Shown piece after piece: positions 39,385 to 47,799 of a DNA stretch of 64,000 nucleotides. The stretch is taken from assembly GCF_016464305.1 (NCBI RefSeq), contig NZ_JAEIOJ010000002.1, positions 310,001 through 374,000 of the forward strand. Reading direction: 5' to 3'. The notes under the pieces were generated by a model. That model saw nothing but the letters and a program-made list of their open reading frames with translations, ran no database searches and had not been told where the DNA came from. How positions within the stretch are numbered: position 1 is the stretch's first letter; each line of letters begins with the position of its first letter. This DNA is from Umezawaea beigongshangensis (GTDB lineage Bacteria; Actinomycetota; Actinomycetes; Mycobacteriales; Pseudonocardiaceae). A program made the position numbers and the translations under genes.

Positions 39385-41187
39385 TCAGAACACCTCGGGC
39401 GCGGCGTCCAGCAGGGTCGTGTCGAGGGAGTCCAGCAGGTCCAGCTGCGGGCCCGTCCCCGGCAGCTCCCAGCGGAAGAAGTACCGCGCCGCGGCGCGCT
39501 TGCCCTCGTAGAACGCGCCGGTCCGGCCGTGCGCGGCGAGCAGCTGCTCCAGCCACGTCCACGCCACGACGGCGTGCCCCACGGCCTCCAGGTACGGGGT
39601 GGCGTTGGCCAGGGCGAGCCGCGGATCGCCCGTGCCGTGCAGGCGGCGCGTCGTCGCCCCGATCCTGGCGAACACCGCGTCGAGCCGCGCCGCGAACTCG
39701 GCGGGCTCCCCGTCCAGGGCCGCGGCGCGCGCGGTGGTCGCGGCCACGGTGTCCAGGAGCAGCCGCAGGCCCGCGCCGTCGCGCATCACGACCTTGCGGC
39801 CCAGCAGGTCGAGGGCCTGGATGCCGTGGGTGCCCTCGTGGATCGGGTTGAGCCGGTTGTCCCGGTACATCTGCTCGACGTCGTGGTCGCGGGTGTACCC
39901 GTAGCCGCCGTGCACCTGGATCGCGAGGCTGTTGGCCTCCAGGCACCACTGCGACGGCCAGCTCTTCGCGACGGGCGTGAGCACGTCCAGCAGCAGCCCG
40001 GCGGCGGCGCGCTCCTCCGGCGTGGCGGCCGTGCGCTGGTCGTCGCCGAGCTTCGCGCAGTACAGGCCGAGCGCGAGTCCGCCCTCGACGTAGGACTTCT
40101 GCGCCAGCAGCATCCGCCGCACGTCGGGGTGCTCGATCAGGGGCACCTGCGGCGTGGCCGGGTCCTTGGCCCCGATCGGCCGGCCCTGGACGCGGGTGCG
40201 CGCGTACTGCACCGAGTGCAGGTGACCGGTGTAGCCGAGCGCCGTCGCGCCCAGTCCCACGCCGACCCGCGCCTCGTTCATCATGTGGAACATCTGGGCG
40301 AGGCCCTGGTTCTCCTCGCCCACCAGGAACCCGACGGCCCCCGCCTGCCCGCCGGGCCGGTGCACTCCCTCGCCGAAGTTCAGCAGCGCGTTCGTCGTGC
40401 CCCGGTAGCCCATCTTGTGGTTGAGCCCGGCGAGGACGACGTCGTTGCGCTCGCCGGGGTCGCCGTTCTCGTCGAGCAGGAACTTCGGCACCACGAACAG
40501 CGAGATGCCCTTCACGCCGGGCGGGCCGCCCGGCACCTTCGCGAGCACCAGGTGCACGATGTTCTCGCTCAGCTCGTGGTCGCCGCCGGAGATCCACGTC
40601 TTGTTGCCGGTGAGCCGGTACGTGCCGTCTGCCCGCGGTTCGGCGCGGGTGGTGATGTCGGCCAGCGACGACCCGGCCTGCGGCTCGGACAGGCACATCG
40701 TGCCGAAGAACCGGCCCCGCACCATCGGACGGACCCACGTGTCGACCAGCTCGGGCGAGCCGTGCGCCACCAGCAGTCGCGCGTTGGCCATCGTGAGGAA
40801 CGGGTAGGACGAGGTGCCGACGTTGGCCGCCTGGAACCACACGTGCAGCGCGCGGGACACGACCGCGGGGAGCTGCATCCCGCCGAGGTCCTCGTCGAAG
40901 TCGCTCGCCAGCAGACCGGCCCCGGTGAACGCCTCCAGCGCCGCAGCCACCTCGGGCACCAGCACGACCCGCCCGTCCGGGCCGACGTGCGGCTCGTGGG
41001 CGTCGGCCCTGCGGTTGTGCGTCGCGAAGTGCTTGGTCGCCATCTGCTCGGCGAGGTCGAGCACGGCGTCGAAGGTCTCCCGCGAGTGCTCGGCGTAGTA
41101 CGGCCTGCTGGTCAGCGAGACCACGTCGAGCCACTCGTGCAGCAGGAAGTCGAGGTCGCGGCGGGACATGATCAGGGACGCGGGCAC
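39385..41187 (-). CDS. Acyl-CoA dehydrogenase, large (DmdC/FadE5-like) type
   Basis: The 600-residue flavoenzyme has the long form with an N-terminal helical lead ('LDFLLHEWLDVVSLTSRPYY'), the acyl-CoA dehydrogenase core 'MCLSEPQAGSSLADITTRAE' and 'GNKTWISGGDH', and the catalytic base in 'NRLNPIHEGTHGIQALDLLG'. A C-terminal extension follows. It oxidises acyl-CoA to enoyl-CoA with FAD and passes electrons to ETF. The GTG at 41187 is preceded by GGAGGAACC. It stands alone with no beta-oxidation neighbours, so the chain length is unknown. Confidence 0.93.
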   Translation of the reverse strand: MPASLIMSRRDLDFLLHEWLDVVSLTSRPYYAEHSRETFDAVLDLAEQMATKHFATHNRRADAHEPHVGPDGRVVLVPEVAAALEAFTGAGLLASDFDEDLGGMQLPAVVSRALHVWFQAANVGTSSYPFLTMANARLLVAHGSPELVDTWVRPMVRGRFFGTMCLSEPQAGSSLADITTRAEPRADGTYRLTGNKTWISGGDHELSENIVHLVLAKVPGGPPGVKGISLFVVPKFLLDENGDPGERNDVVLAGLNHKMGYRGTTNALLNFGEGVHRPGGQAGAVGFLVGEENQGLAQMFHMMNEARVGVGLGATALGYTGHLHSVQYARTRVQGRPIGAKDPATPQVPLIEHPDVRRMLLAQKSYVEGGLALGLYCAKLGDDQRTAATPEERAAAGLLLDVLTPVAKSWPSQWCLEANSLAIQVHGGYGYTRDHDVEQMYRDNRLNPIHEGTHGIQALDLLGRKVVMRDGAGLRLLLDTVAATTARAAALDGEPAEFAARLDAVFARIGATTRRLHGTGDPRLALANATPYLEAVGHAVVAWTWLEQLLAAHGRTGAFYEGKRAAARYFFRWELPGTGPQLDLLDSLDTTLLDAAPEVF

Positions 41188-41403
41188 GGTTCCTCCAACG
41201 GTTCCACCGGACGACGTCCTCATGCTGGCACACCGCCACGCCGCCACCGGGGCGCGCGCGAACGGGCCGGTGATCACACCGATGCGCACGAACGGCCCAC
41301 CCGGCCGTGCCGCACCGGTGGCCCCGGTCCGCCGGTGTTCGTGACCGCGCGTCCGGGTGCGCGGGCGAGGCGGTGCGGGACGTGCTCGCGAGGACCGCCG
41401 GAC

Positions 41404-41446
41404 GCCCCGCGTCGACCCGGAACGGCGGTCCGGGCCGACGCGGGGC
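41404..41446. terminator. Terminator downstream of the SDR gene
   Basis: 17-bp arms with a single A-C mismatch (41404-41420 and 41430-41446) enclose a 9-base loop, 18 bases past the SDR stop on the minus strand and upstream of the acyl-CoA dehydrogenase start. Confidence 0.75.
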
Positions 41447-41463
41447 ACGCCGCGGCGGAGGGG

Positions 41464-42324
41464 TCAGGCGGCGGGGAAGTCGGTGTCGGGCGCGGTCCGC
41501 GCGGTGGCGTCGAGGTTCGCGCGCAGGGCGTCGACCTTGGCGGTGGCGTAGGCGTGCGCGTCCGAGCCGAGCAGCTGGCGCAACGGGCCGCCACCGCTGA
41601 CGACCCCGCCGATGATGGCCGCCGCCCCCCTCACCGGGTCGCCGAGCTGGCCGCCCTGGAGCTTCTGGTGCTCGGCGACCATCTCGCGGATCGCCGGGTA
41701 GGCCTCCGTGGTGGTGGCGGGCAGCGCGAGCGAGTCCGCGCTGAGGAAGTCGGTGCGGAAGTAGCCGGGCTCCACGACGGTGACCTCGACGCCGAAGCCG
41801 GCGACCTCCGCCGCGAGCGCCTCGGAGAGGCCCTCGACCGCGAACTTGCCCGCGCAGTAGAGCGCCCAGCCGGGGACGGCGGTCAGGCCGAGGATCGACG
41901 ACACGGTGACGACGTGACCGCTCCGCTGCCCGCGCAGGATCGGCAGCGCGGCGCGCAGCACGTTCCACACGCCGACGACCTGGACGTCGAGCATGTCCCG
42001 CACGTCGCGGTCGGTGGTCTCCTCCACCGCGGCCAGGAAGCCGTACCCGGCGTTGTTCACCACGACGTCGAGGCCGCCGAAGCGCTCGGTCGTGCGGTGC
42101 ACGGCCCGCGCGACGGCCTCGGCGTCGCGCAGGTCGACGGCGAGCGGCAGCAGCCGCGAGGTGTCGACGCCGTCGCCGAGCGCGGCGAGCAGCCGCTCGG
42201 TGGACCGCGTCGTCGCGGCCACGTGATCACCACGTCCGAGCAGTTGCCGGACCAGTTCCAGTCCCAGACCTCGGGAGGTGCCGGTCACGAACCAGGTCGC
42301 CGGCCGGTCGGTCGGGAAGCTCAT
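41464..42324 (-). CDS. Short-chain dehydrogenase/reductase
   Basis: The 286-residue classical SDR has the NAD(P) motif TGTSRGLG, 'VDLRDAEAVARAVHRTTERF', NNAG, the catalytic Ser region 'VTVSSILGLTAVPGW' and the YxxxK pair as YCAGK. The substrate is unknown. It is divergent from an XRE/MmyB regulator across about 155 bases, the common arrangement in actinobacteria in which MmyB-type proteins control a reductase gene. The ATG at 42324 is supported by a GGA-rich site. Confidence 0.93.
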   Translation of the reverse strand: MSFPTDRPATWFVTGTSRGLGLELVRQLLGRGDHVAATTRSTERLLAALGDGVDTSRLLPLAVDLRDAEAVARAVHRTTERFGGLDVVVNNAGYGFLAAVEETTDRDVRDMLDVQVVGVWNVLRAALPILRGQRSGHVVTVSSILGLTAVPGWALYCAGKFAVEGLSEALAAEVAGFGVEVTVVEPGYFRTDFLSADSLALPATTTEAYPAIREMVAEHQKLQGGQLGDPVRGAAAIIGGVVSGGGPLRQLLGSDAHAYATAKVDALRANLDATARTAPDTDFPAA

Positions 42325-42479
42325 CGTCGTTCCTCTGTTCGCAGGAGGTGCGGTCGGTGCCGCGTGCCGGTTCGAGCCTGGCGCACGACGAGCCGCTGGC
42401 GGCGCTCGTGCCGAGCCCTGTGGAACCGAGGACTCGCAGGTCCACCCACGATCCCCGCGGCGGGGGGACAATCGGCTCC

Positions 42480-43352
42480 GTGGCCACCACCAACCGCGAA
42501 CTCGCCGACTTCCTGCGCCGGGCACGCGGCCAGGTCGACCCGTTGCGAGCGGGCCTGCCGCCGGACGGGCGGGCGCGCCGCGTGCCCGGTCTGCGGCGCG
42601 AGGAGGTCGCGCTGCTGGCCGGTGTGTCCACCGACTACTACGCCCGGCTGGAGCAGGGGCGGCGCATCACGCCCTCCCCCGCCGTGGTCGAGGCGATCGG
42701 CCGCGCGCTCGGTCTCGACGCCGCGGGGCGCGCGCACCTGGACGACCTCATCGGGCCGACCTCGGCACGGGCGCCCCGACGCGCCCGCGCCGTGCAGCGC
42801 GTGCGCCCGGGGCTGCACCAGCTGCTCGACGCGCTCGACGGCGAGCCCGCGCTCGTCCTGGGACGCCGCACGGACGTGCTGGCCGCCAACCGGATGGCCG
42901 CGGCGCTGTTCACCGACTTCGACGCGCTGCCACCGGCGCAGCGCAACTACGCGCGCTGGATGTTCCTCGACGAGGACGCCCGGTCCCTGTTCGCGGACTG
43001 GCCCGACCAGGCCCGCGCCGCCGTCGAGAGCCTGCGGTTCGAGGTCGGCCGCGCCCCCGGCGACAGCACCGCGACCGCCCTCGTCGCCGAACTGCGCGAA
43101 CGCAGCGCCGAGTTCGACCGGTGGTGGGAGCAGCACCGCGTCCACCAGCGCACGCACGGGTCCAAGCGCCTGCGCCACCCCCTCGTCGGGGACCTCACCG
43201 TCGAGTACGAGACCCTCGTCCCGCCCGGCGACCCCGACACCACCCTGTACGTCTACACCGCGCGGGCCGGGTCGCCCTCGCGGCAGGCGCTGGACCTCCT
43301 CGCGAGCTGGACGGCGGTCCCCGGAACCCGGAGCAGGCAGCCGGGCCGGTGA
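42480..43352 (+). CDS. XRE/MmyB-type transcriptional regulator
   Basis: The 290-residue protein has an N-terminal helix-turn-helix ('RVPGLRREEVALLAGVSTDY', 'YARLEQGRRITPSPAVVEAI') and the MmyB-like PAS-type ligand-binding domain (about residues 100-285, with 'ALVLGRRTDVLAANRMAAAL' and 'NYARWMFLDEDARSLFADWP'). Fatty-acid-like ligands are reported for this domain. It is divergent from the SDR at 41464, its probable target. The GTG at 42480 is used. Confidence 0.92.
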   Translation: MATTNRELADFLRRARGQVDPLRAGLPPDGRARRVPGLRREEVALLAGVSTDYYARLEQGRRITPSPAVVEAIGRALGLDAAGRAHLDDLIGPTSARAPRRARAVQRVRPGLHQLLDALDGEPALVLGRRTDVLAANRMAAALFTDFDALPPAQRNYARWMFLDEDARSLFADWPDQARAAVESLRFEVGRAPGDSTATALVAELRERSAEFDRWWEQHRVHQRTHGSKRLRHPLVGDLTVEYETLVPPGDPDTTLYVYTARAGSPSRQALDLLASWTAVPGTRSRQPGR

Positions 43353-43367
43353 CGTCCGCGGTGTCCT

Positions 43368-43384
43368 GCCGGGGCCGTCCCGGC
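43368..43384. terminator. Short hairpin between convergent genes
   Basis: GCCGGG (43368-43373), loop GCCGT, CCCGGC (43379-43384), between the XRE gene and the convergent imine-reductase-like gene. The stem is short, so confidence is moderate. Confidence 0.4.
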
Positions 43385-43403
43385 CGGACGCGCGCCGCGT
43401 CGG

Positions 43404-44291
43404 TCAGCGGCGGGACAGGTGCTCGGCGACGCGGCTGAAGCCGTCCGCGCCGTGCCCCAGGCCGATCGCCCGACGGGTCGCGCCCTCCACCGCGCGCATC
43501 ACGCTCGCGTCGATGCCGTGCGCCTCCGAGGTGTGCACGACGTGCGCCATCGTGGAGGCGGCCGAGGTGATCGGGTTGTCCTCGCCGGAGAACGTCCCCG
43601 CTTCCACGTCGGCCGCGATCCCCTCGAAGATCGGCGGCAGGATCGCCGCGATGCCTCCCGCGAACGGTGCCAGCTCCCGCGCGGTCACGCCCTCCGCCCG
43701 CGCCAGCGCCAGGGCGTGCGCGTACCCGGCCACGGCGGTCCAGAACACGTCGAGCAGCGCCAGGTCGTGCGCCGCGGCCCGGCCGATCTCCTCGCCGACG
43801 TGGGTGTGCGTGCCGCCCAGGTTCTCCAGCAGCGGCAGGTGGGCGTCGTAGAGGTCGCGAGGTCCGCTGTGCAGGAACACCGCGTGCGGAGTGCCGATGG
43901 TCGTGGTGGGCGTCATGATCGCGCCGTCCAGGTAGCCGACACCGTGCTCGGCCGCCCACGCCGCGGTCGCCCTGGCGCGGTCGGGGGTGTCGGCGGACAG
44001 GTTCACGACGGTGCGCCCGGCGAGCGCCGCCGTCGTGCCGGGAGTGCGCAGCACGGCGTCCGCGGCGTCGTAGTCGACCACGCACACCACGGTCAGGTCG
44101 CTCGCTGCGACGGCCTCGTGCGCGGACGCCGCGCTCGCCGCGCCCCGGCCGACCAGGTCGCCGTCCCGGCCCGGTGTGCGGTTCCACACCGTCGTGGGGA
44201 CACCGGCGGCGAGGAACGCACCGGCGAGGGACCGGCCCATCGGCCCCAGGCCGAGAACGGTCGCGGACTTGCTGCGGTATGAAGGAAGCAC
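43404..44291 (-). CDS. NAD(P)-dependent imine-reductase-like oxidoreductase
   Basis: The 295-residue protein belongs to the beta-hydroxyacid dehydrogenase/imine reductase family: 'VLGLGPMGRSLAGAFLAAGV' (NADP-binding GxGxxG), 'TTVWNRTPGRDGDLVGRGAA', 'GYLDGAIMTPTTTIGTPHAV', and a C-terminal helical domain with 'GEDNPITSAASTMAHVVHTS' that forms the dimer active site. Imine reductases reduce cyclic imines to amines. The GTG at 44291 follows CTGGAG. It is divergent from an HxlR regulator across only 41 bases, suggesting electrophile-responsive control. Confidence 0.85.
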   Translation of the reverse strand: MLPSYRSKSATVLGLGPMGRSLAGAFLAAGVPTTVWNRTPGRDGDLVGRGAASAASAHEAVAASDLTVVCVVDYDAADAVLRTPGTTAALAGRTVVNLSADTPDRARATAAWAAEHGVGYLDGAIMTPTTTIGTPHAVFLHSGPRDLYDAHLPLLENLGGTHTHVGEEIGRAAAHDLALLDVFWTAVAGYAHALALARAEGVTARELAPFAGGIAAILPPIFEGIAADVEAGTFSGEDNPITSAASTMAHVVHTSEAHGIDASVMRAVEGATRRAIGLGHGADGFSRVAEHLSRR

Positions 44292-44332
44292 GGTGGAACT
44301 CCAGTGCGGTTGAGCGTGGACGGGAGACGACG

Positions 44333-44683
44333 GTGGTGCGCAGCAGGGCTCAGGACCTCGGCGTGTGCGGCGTGACCGCGGCGGTCGCGGTCATCGACGG
44401 CAAGTGGAAGTCGCTCCTGCTGTGGCAGCTCGAATCCGGCCCGTGCCGCCCCGGCGAACTGCGCCGGAGGCTGCCGGGCCTGACCGAGAAGGTGCTGACT
44501 CAGGCGTTGCGGGACATGGAGGCGGACGGTCTCGTGCACCGCGAGGTGCACGACGAGCTGCCGCTGAGGACCGAGTACTCGCTCACGCCGTTCGGCCGGG
44601 ACCTGTCGGAGGCGCTGGCGCCGCTGGCCGAGTGGGGACATCGCCGCCTGGCGGTGCTCGCCGACTCCGCTCGGAAGACCTGA
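44333..44683 (+). CDS. HxlR-family transcriptional regulator
   Basis: The 116-residue winged-helix protein shows 'VIDGKWKSLLLWQLESGPCR', 'ELRRRLPGLTEKVLTQALRD' and 'DGLVHREVHDELPLRTEYSL' of the HxlR/YodB family. Cys in 'DLGVCGVTAAVAVIDGKW' occupies the position of the conserved N-terminal Cys that senses electrophiles or aldehydes. The start is a GTG with GGGAG upstream; a second GTG follows directly and cannot be excluded. It is divergent from the imine-reductase-like gene, its likely target. Confidence 0.92.
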   Translation: MVRSRAQDLGVCGVTAAVAVIDGKWKSLLLWQLESGPCRPGELRRRLPGLTEKVLTQALRDMEADGLVHREVHDELPLRTEYSLTPFGRDLSEALAPLAEWGHRRLAVLADSARKT

Positions 44684-44811
44684 ACCACCGCCACCCCCTC
44701 GCCCTCCGGCCCCTCCGGCCGCCGCGACCAGCCTGGCGCACCCGCCGCGCGGCGACCAGTACCGACAAAGAAGTGGCCACCCCCCCGGGGGACTACCCCT
44801 CGGGGACGATC

Positions 44812-44827
44812 TCGGGGACTTCCCCGA
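44812..44827. promoter_or_regulatory. Dyad upstream of the secreted peptidase gene
   Basis: TCGGGGA (44812-44818), CT, TCCCCGA (44821-44827) lie 38 bases before the ATG at 44865. A CTCGGGGAC copy occurs twice nearby. It could be an operator or a leader hairpin. Confidence 0.4.
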
Positions 44828-44864
44828 TCTCAACCCGGTGTGCTCCCCGACACACTGCTGGACC

Positions 44865-46229
44865 ATGAAACGTGTTTCCGCACTGCTCGCGGCACTGGTG
44901 CTGACGGGTGCGTCAGGGGGAGCGGCGATCGCCGCCGAAGAAGGACGAGGACTCGACTGGCGGCCGTGCGAGGTGGACGGCCCGGTCACCTGCGCGACGA
45001 TCACCGTGCCGGTCGACTGGAACCGGCCGTCCGCGGGGACGATCGAGGTGGAGGTCGCGCGGACGAGGGCGACGGGGAGGAAGCAGGGCACGCTGGTCTA
45101 CCTGCCGGGCGGACCGGGCGACTCCGGCGTCAACCGGTTGCTCGGCGGGAACGTCGTGCCCGCCGAGGTGTCGGAGCGGTTCGACGTGGTCAGCTACGAC
45201 CCGCGCGGTACGAACCGCAGCAACCCGGTCGTGTGCGACGCGGACCTGGTCGGGACGCTGCCGGAGACGGTCCCGGACGCGGGCGCCACCCTCGCCTCCG
45301 TCCAGCACCACGCGCGTGAACTCGGCGACAGCTGCCGCGCGCACACCGGACCGCTGGTCGACCACGTCGACAACGTGAGCGTCGCCCGTGACGTCGAGGC
45401 GCTGCGGGCCGCGCTCGGCGAGCGGAGGATCACGCTCTACGGCCGGTCCTACGGCACGCTGGCCGGGCAGGTGTACGCGGAGAACTTCCCGCACCGGGTG
45501 CGCGGGCTGGTGCTGGACAGCGTGTTCGACCACGGCCTGTCGATCCGGGAGCTGCTCGCGTCGCAGGCCCGCGCCGGGGAGGACGCGTTCGCCGAGTTCG
45601 CGACCTGGTGCGCGGTCGATCCGTCGTGCGGGTTCGACGCGGCCGCGGCCTACACCTCGCTGTGGGACGCGGCGGTGCGCGGCGAACTGCCCGGCGGCGC
45701 GGCCGCCCTGAACCAGCGGGTGCTCGGCCTGCTGTACGGACCGGACCGGCCGGCGCTCGCGGCCCTGCTGCGGGACACGGGTCCGCGGACCGCCGGGGCC
45801 GGCACCGCGCCGTTCCCGATCGCCGCGTTCTGCACCGACCACGACGTCCGGATCTCCTCCGAGCGGGAGTGGTCGTCCCTGTGGCGCCAGCAGGCGGCGC
45901 AGGCGCCGACCCTGCGGACGCACTTCGCGTTCAGCGCGGTGTCGCTGTGCGCGGCGTGGCCTGCGGACACGCCCAACCCGCAGCACCGCACCCGGCTCGA
46001 CGACGACGTGCCACCGGTCCTGATCATGAACTCGGCGCACGACCCGGCCACCCCGCTGGAGTGGGCGCGCGGCGTGCACGACCAGGTCGGCGGCACGCTG
46101 CTCACCTACGACGGCTGGGGTCACGGCGTCGTGAACCGCACCGACTGCACGCGGGCGGCGTTCACGGACTACGTGCTGACCGGCACGAGCCCGTCACCGG
46201 GCGCGCACTGCCCGGCCGCGGCCCCGTAG
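44865..46229 (+). CDS. Secreted alpha/beta hydrolase, tripeptidyl-aminopeptidase type
   Basis: The 454-residue protein has a signal peptide ('MKRVSALLAALVLTGASG', cleavage near AAIA/AE), then the TAP-like alpha/beta hydrolase: 'TCATITVPVDWNRPSAGTIE', 'YLPGGPGDSGVNRL' (oxyanion region), the nucleophile GRSYGTLAG, and C-terminal 'VLIMNSAHDPATPLEWARGV' and 'DGWGHGVVNRTDC' with Asp and His of the triad. Relatives are the secreted Streptomyces mycelium-associated aminopeptidases that release N-terminal tripeptides. Six or more Cys suggest disulfides. Confidence 0.92.
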   Translation: MKRVSALLAALVLTGASGGAAIAAEEGRGLDWRPCEVDGPVTCATITVPVDWNRPSAGTIEVEVARTRATGRKQGTLVYLPGGPGDSGVNRLLGGNVVPAEVSERFDVVSYDPRGTNRSNPVVCDADLVGTLPETVPDAGATLASVQHHARELGDSCRAHTGPLVDHVDNVSVARDVEALRAALGERRITLYGRSYGTLAGQVYAENFPHRVRGLVLDSVFDHGLSIRELLASQARAGEDAFAEFATWCAVDPSCGFDAAAAYTSLWDAAVRGELPGGAAALNQRVLGLLYGPDRPALAALLRDTGPRTAGAGTAPFPIAAFCTDHDVRISSEREWSSLWRQQAAQAPTLRTHFAFSAVSLCAAWPADTPNPQHRTRLDDDVPPVLIMNSAHDPATPLEWARGVHDQVGGTLLTYDGWGHGVVNRTDCTRAAFTDYVLTGTSPSPGAHCPAAAP

Positions 46230-46234
46230 TCACC

Positions 46235-46280
46235 GCCCGACCCGTCCTGCGACACCGAGGCGCCGCAGGACGGGTCGGGC
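46235..46280 (+). terminator. Strong terminator after the peptidase gene
   Basis: Perfect 17-bp arms (46235-46251 and 46264-46280) with a 12-base loop, starting six bases past the stop. Confidence 0.85.
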
Positions 46281-46368
46281 GCACCGGGTTCCGCACGCGT
46301 CCCCCGGCGGTGCCCGCCGGATCTGTAGGGTGGATCTGGTACCGCACAGGTGGGGAACGACAACGGAC

Positions 46369-47028
46369 ATGGTCATGGACATCGGCGCGCACGCGCCCGT
46401 CGGGGACTCATCGGGTGCCTTCGACCAGGTGCAGCGGCTCGCCCGTGAGCTGCTGGTCTACAAGTTCGCGATCGACGAGCTCATGACGAAGCTGCGCATC
46501 CTCAGCGAGGAGTTCGACTTCGTCCACCAGCACGATCCGATCGAGCACATCACCAACCGCGTGAAGCGCCCGGAGGCCATCCTGGAGAAGCTGCGCCGCA
46601 AGGGCCTGCCGACGGACGTCGACCTCGTGGCGGAGCACCTCGACGACGTCGCCGGTGTCCGGGTGATCTGCCCGTTCGTGTCGGACGTGTACCGCGTGGA
46701 GGCGATGCTGCGCCGCCAGAACGACGTGCAGATCGTGCGGACCAAGGACTACATCGCCGAGCCCAAGGCCAACGGCTACCGCAGTCTTCACCTGATCGTG
46801 CGAATTCCGGTCTTCCTGTCCGACCGGGTCGAGCACGTCAAGGTGGAGGTGCAGGTGCGCACCATCGCGATGGACTTCTGGGCGACGCTGGAGCACAAGC
46901 TGTTCTACAAGTACGACGACCAGGTCCCCGAGGGCTTCGCCGACGAGCTGAGCAGCACGGCGGCGATGGCGGCGCAGCTCGATCAGCGGATGGAGTCGCT
47001 GCACCAGCGCGTGCACGGCGGAAGCTGA
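46369..47028 (+). CDS. Small alarmone synthetase (RelA/SpoT domain)
   Basis: The 219-residue protein is a stand-alone GTP pyrophosphokinase domain: 'FDFVHQHDPIEHITNRVKRP', 'DDVAGVRVICPFVSDVYRVE', the catalytic 'EPKANGYRSLHLIVRIPV' and 'VEVQVRTIAMDFWATLEHKL'. It makes (p)ppGpp from ATP and GDP/GTP, independent of ribosomal RelA; there is no hydrolase HD domain or TGS/ACT tail. Expression may be stress-controlled. A TAGGGT at 46326-46331 could be its -10, giving a 31-base leader; a downstream ATG at 46375 is an alternative start. Confidence 0.93.
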   Translation: MVMDIGAHAPVGDSSGAFDQVQRLARELLVYKFAIDELMTKLRILSEEFDFVHQHDPIEHITNRVKRPEAILEKLRRKGLPTDVDLVAEHLDDVAGVRVICPFVSDVYRVEAMLRRQNDVQIVRTKDYIAEPKANGYRSLHLIVRIPVFLSDRVEHVKVEVQVRTIAMDFWATLEHKLFYKYDDQVPEGFADELSSTAAMAAQLDQRMESLHQRVHGGS

Positions 47029-47065
47029 CCCGATCGGGTGTCTCCAGACGCCGCGTCACAGACGG

Positions 47066-47091
47066 TGATATATCAACCTTCCAGGTAGACT
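47066..47091 (+). promoter_or_regulatory. MarR operator and leaderless promoter
   Basis: The perfect palindrome TGATATATCA (47066-47075) stands out as AT-rich and overlaps the -35 position. TAGACT at 47086-47091 is the -10, seven bases before the GTG at 47098, which implies a leaderless mRNA. MarR proteins bind such dyads, so autoregulation is likely. Confidence 0.6.
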
Positions 47092-47097
47092 GCATCT

Positions 47098-47589
47098 GTG
47101 ACCGATGATTCGTGGCTGAACGAGGACGAGCAGAGGGCGTGGCGGAGCTACCTGGCCGTCCAGACGAAGCTGAGCAGCCGGTTGAACGCGCACCTCCAGC
47201 GCGAGTCCGGGCTGTCCGGTTCCGACTACGAGGTCCTGGTGCACCTGTCCGAGGCGCCGGAGGGCCGGATGCGGGCGTTCGAACTCGGCGAGGCCACCCG
47301 GTGGGAGAAGAGCCGGATCTCCCACCACCTGACCCGCATGGCCGGGCGCGGTCTCGTCGAGCGGCAGCCGTGCGCCGAGGACAGCCGCTACGCGGACGTC
47401 GTCCTCACCGAGGCGGGCCGCACGGCCATCGTCGAGGCCGCCCCGCGGCACGTCGCCCACGTCCGGGAGTGGTTCGTCGACGCCATGTCCCCCGAGGAGC
47501 TCGCCGCGTTCGCGGCGGCCTGCGAGGCGGTGGCGGAGAAGCTGGACTCCTCCGCCGACGGAGACTGCCCCTCCGCCCGCGAGTGCTGA
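47098..47589 (+). CDS. MarR-family transcriptional regulator
   Basis: The 163-residue winged-helix protein shows 'SGLSGSDYEVLVHLSEAPEG', 'ELGEATRWEKSRISHHLTRM' (recognition helix) and 'GLVERQPCAEDSRYADVVLT' (wing). It matches actinobacterial MarR regulators that repress themselves or adjacent genes. Translation is probably leaderless. No obvious target is adjacent, although the secreted protease gene lies 210 bases downstream. Its ligand is unknown. Confidence 0.92.
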   Translation: MTDDSWLNEDEQRAWRSYLAVQTKLSSRLNAHLQRESGLSGSDYEVLVHLSEAPEGRMRAFELGEATRWEKSRISHHLTRMAGRGLVERQPCAEDSRYADVVLTEAGRTAIVEAAPRHVAHVREWFVDAMSPEELAAFAAACEAVAEKLDSSADGDCPSAREC

Positions 47590-47799
47590 GCCGCGCCTCG
47601 CGCGGGCGGTGCCGGAGCAGGATCGGGGCACGTTCGGGTGCCCTCCCCCGCCCCGACACACCCCCTCCTCCCCACGCACGGCGGGAGAGGTGGAACGATC
47701 GTCCGCGAGGACGGGCCCGGTGACGGCTCAGCAGAACCCGTTCCCCTCGCGACGCCGCCGAGGGGTGGACGACCCGTCCGTCCCGGAGGAGACCTCTCG

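Noticed and set aside
38197-43851. A very long open frame of about 1,880 codons on the plus strand
   Set aside because: It is antisense to several clearly recognisable genes and has low-complexity Arg/Val/His composition; an artefact of high GC.
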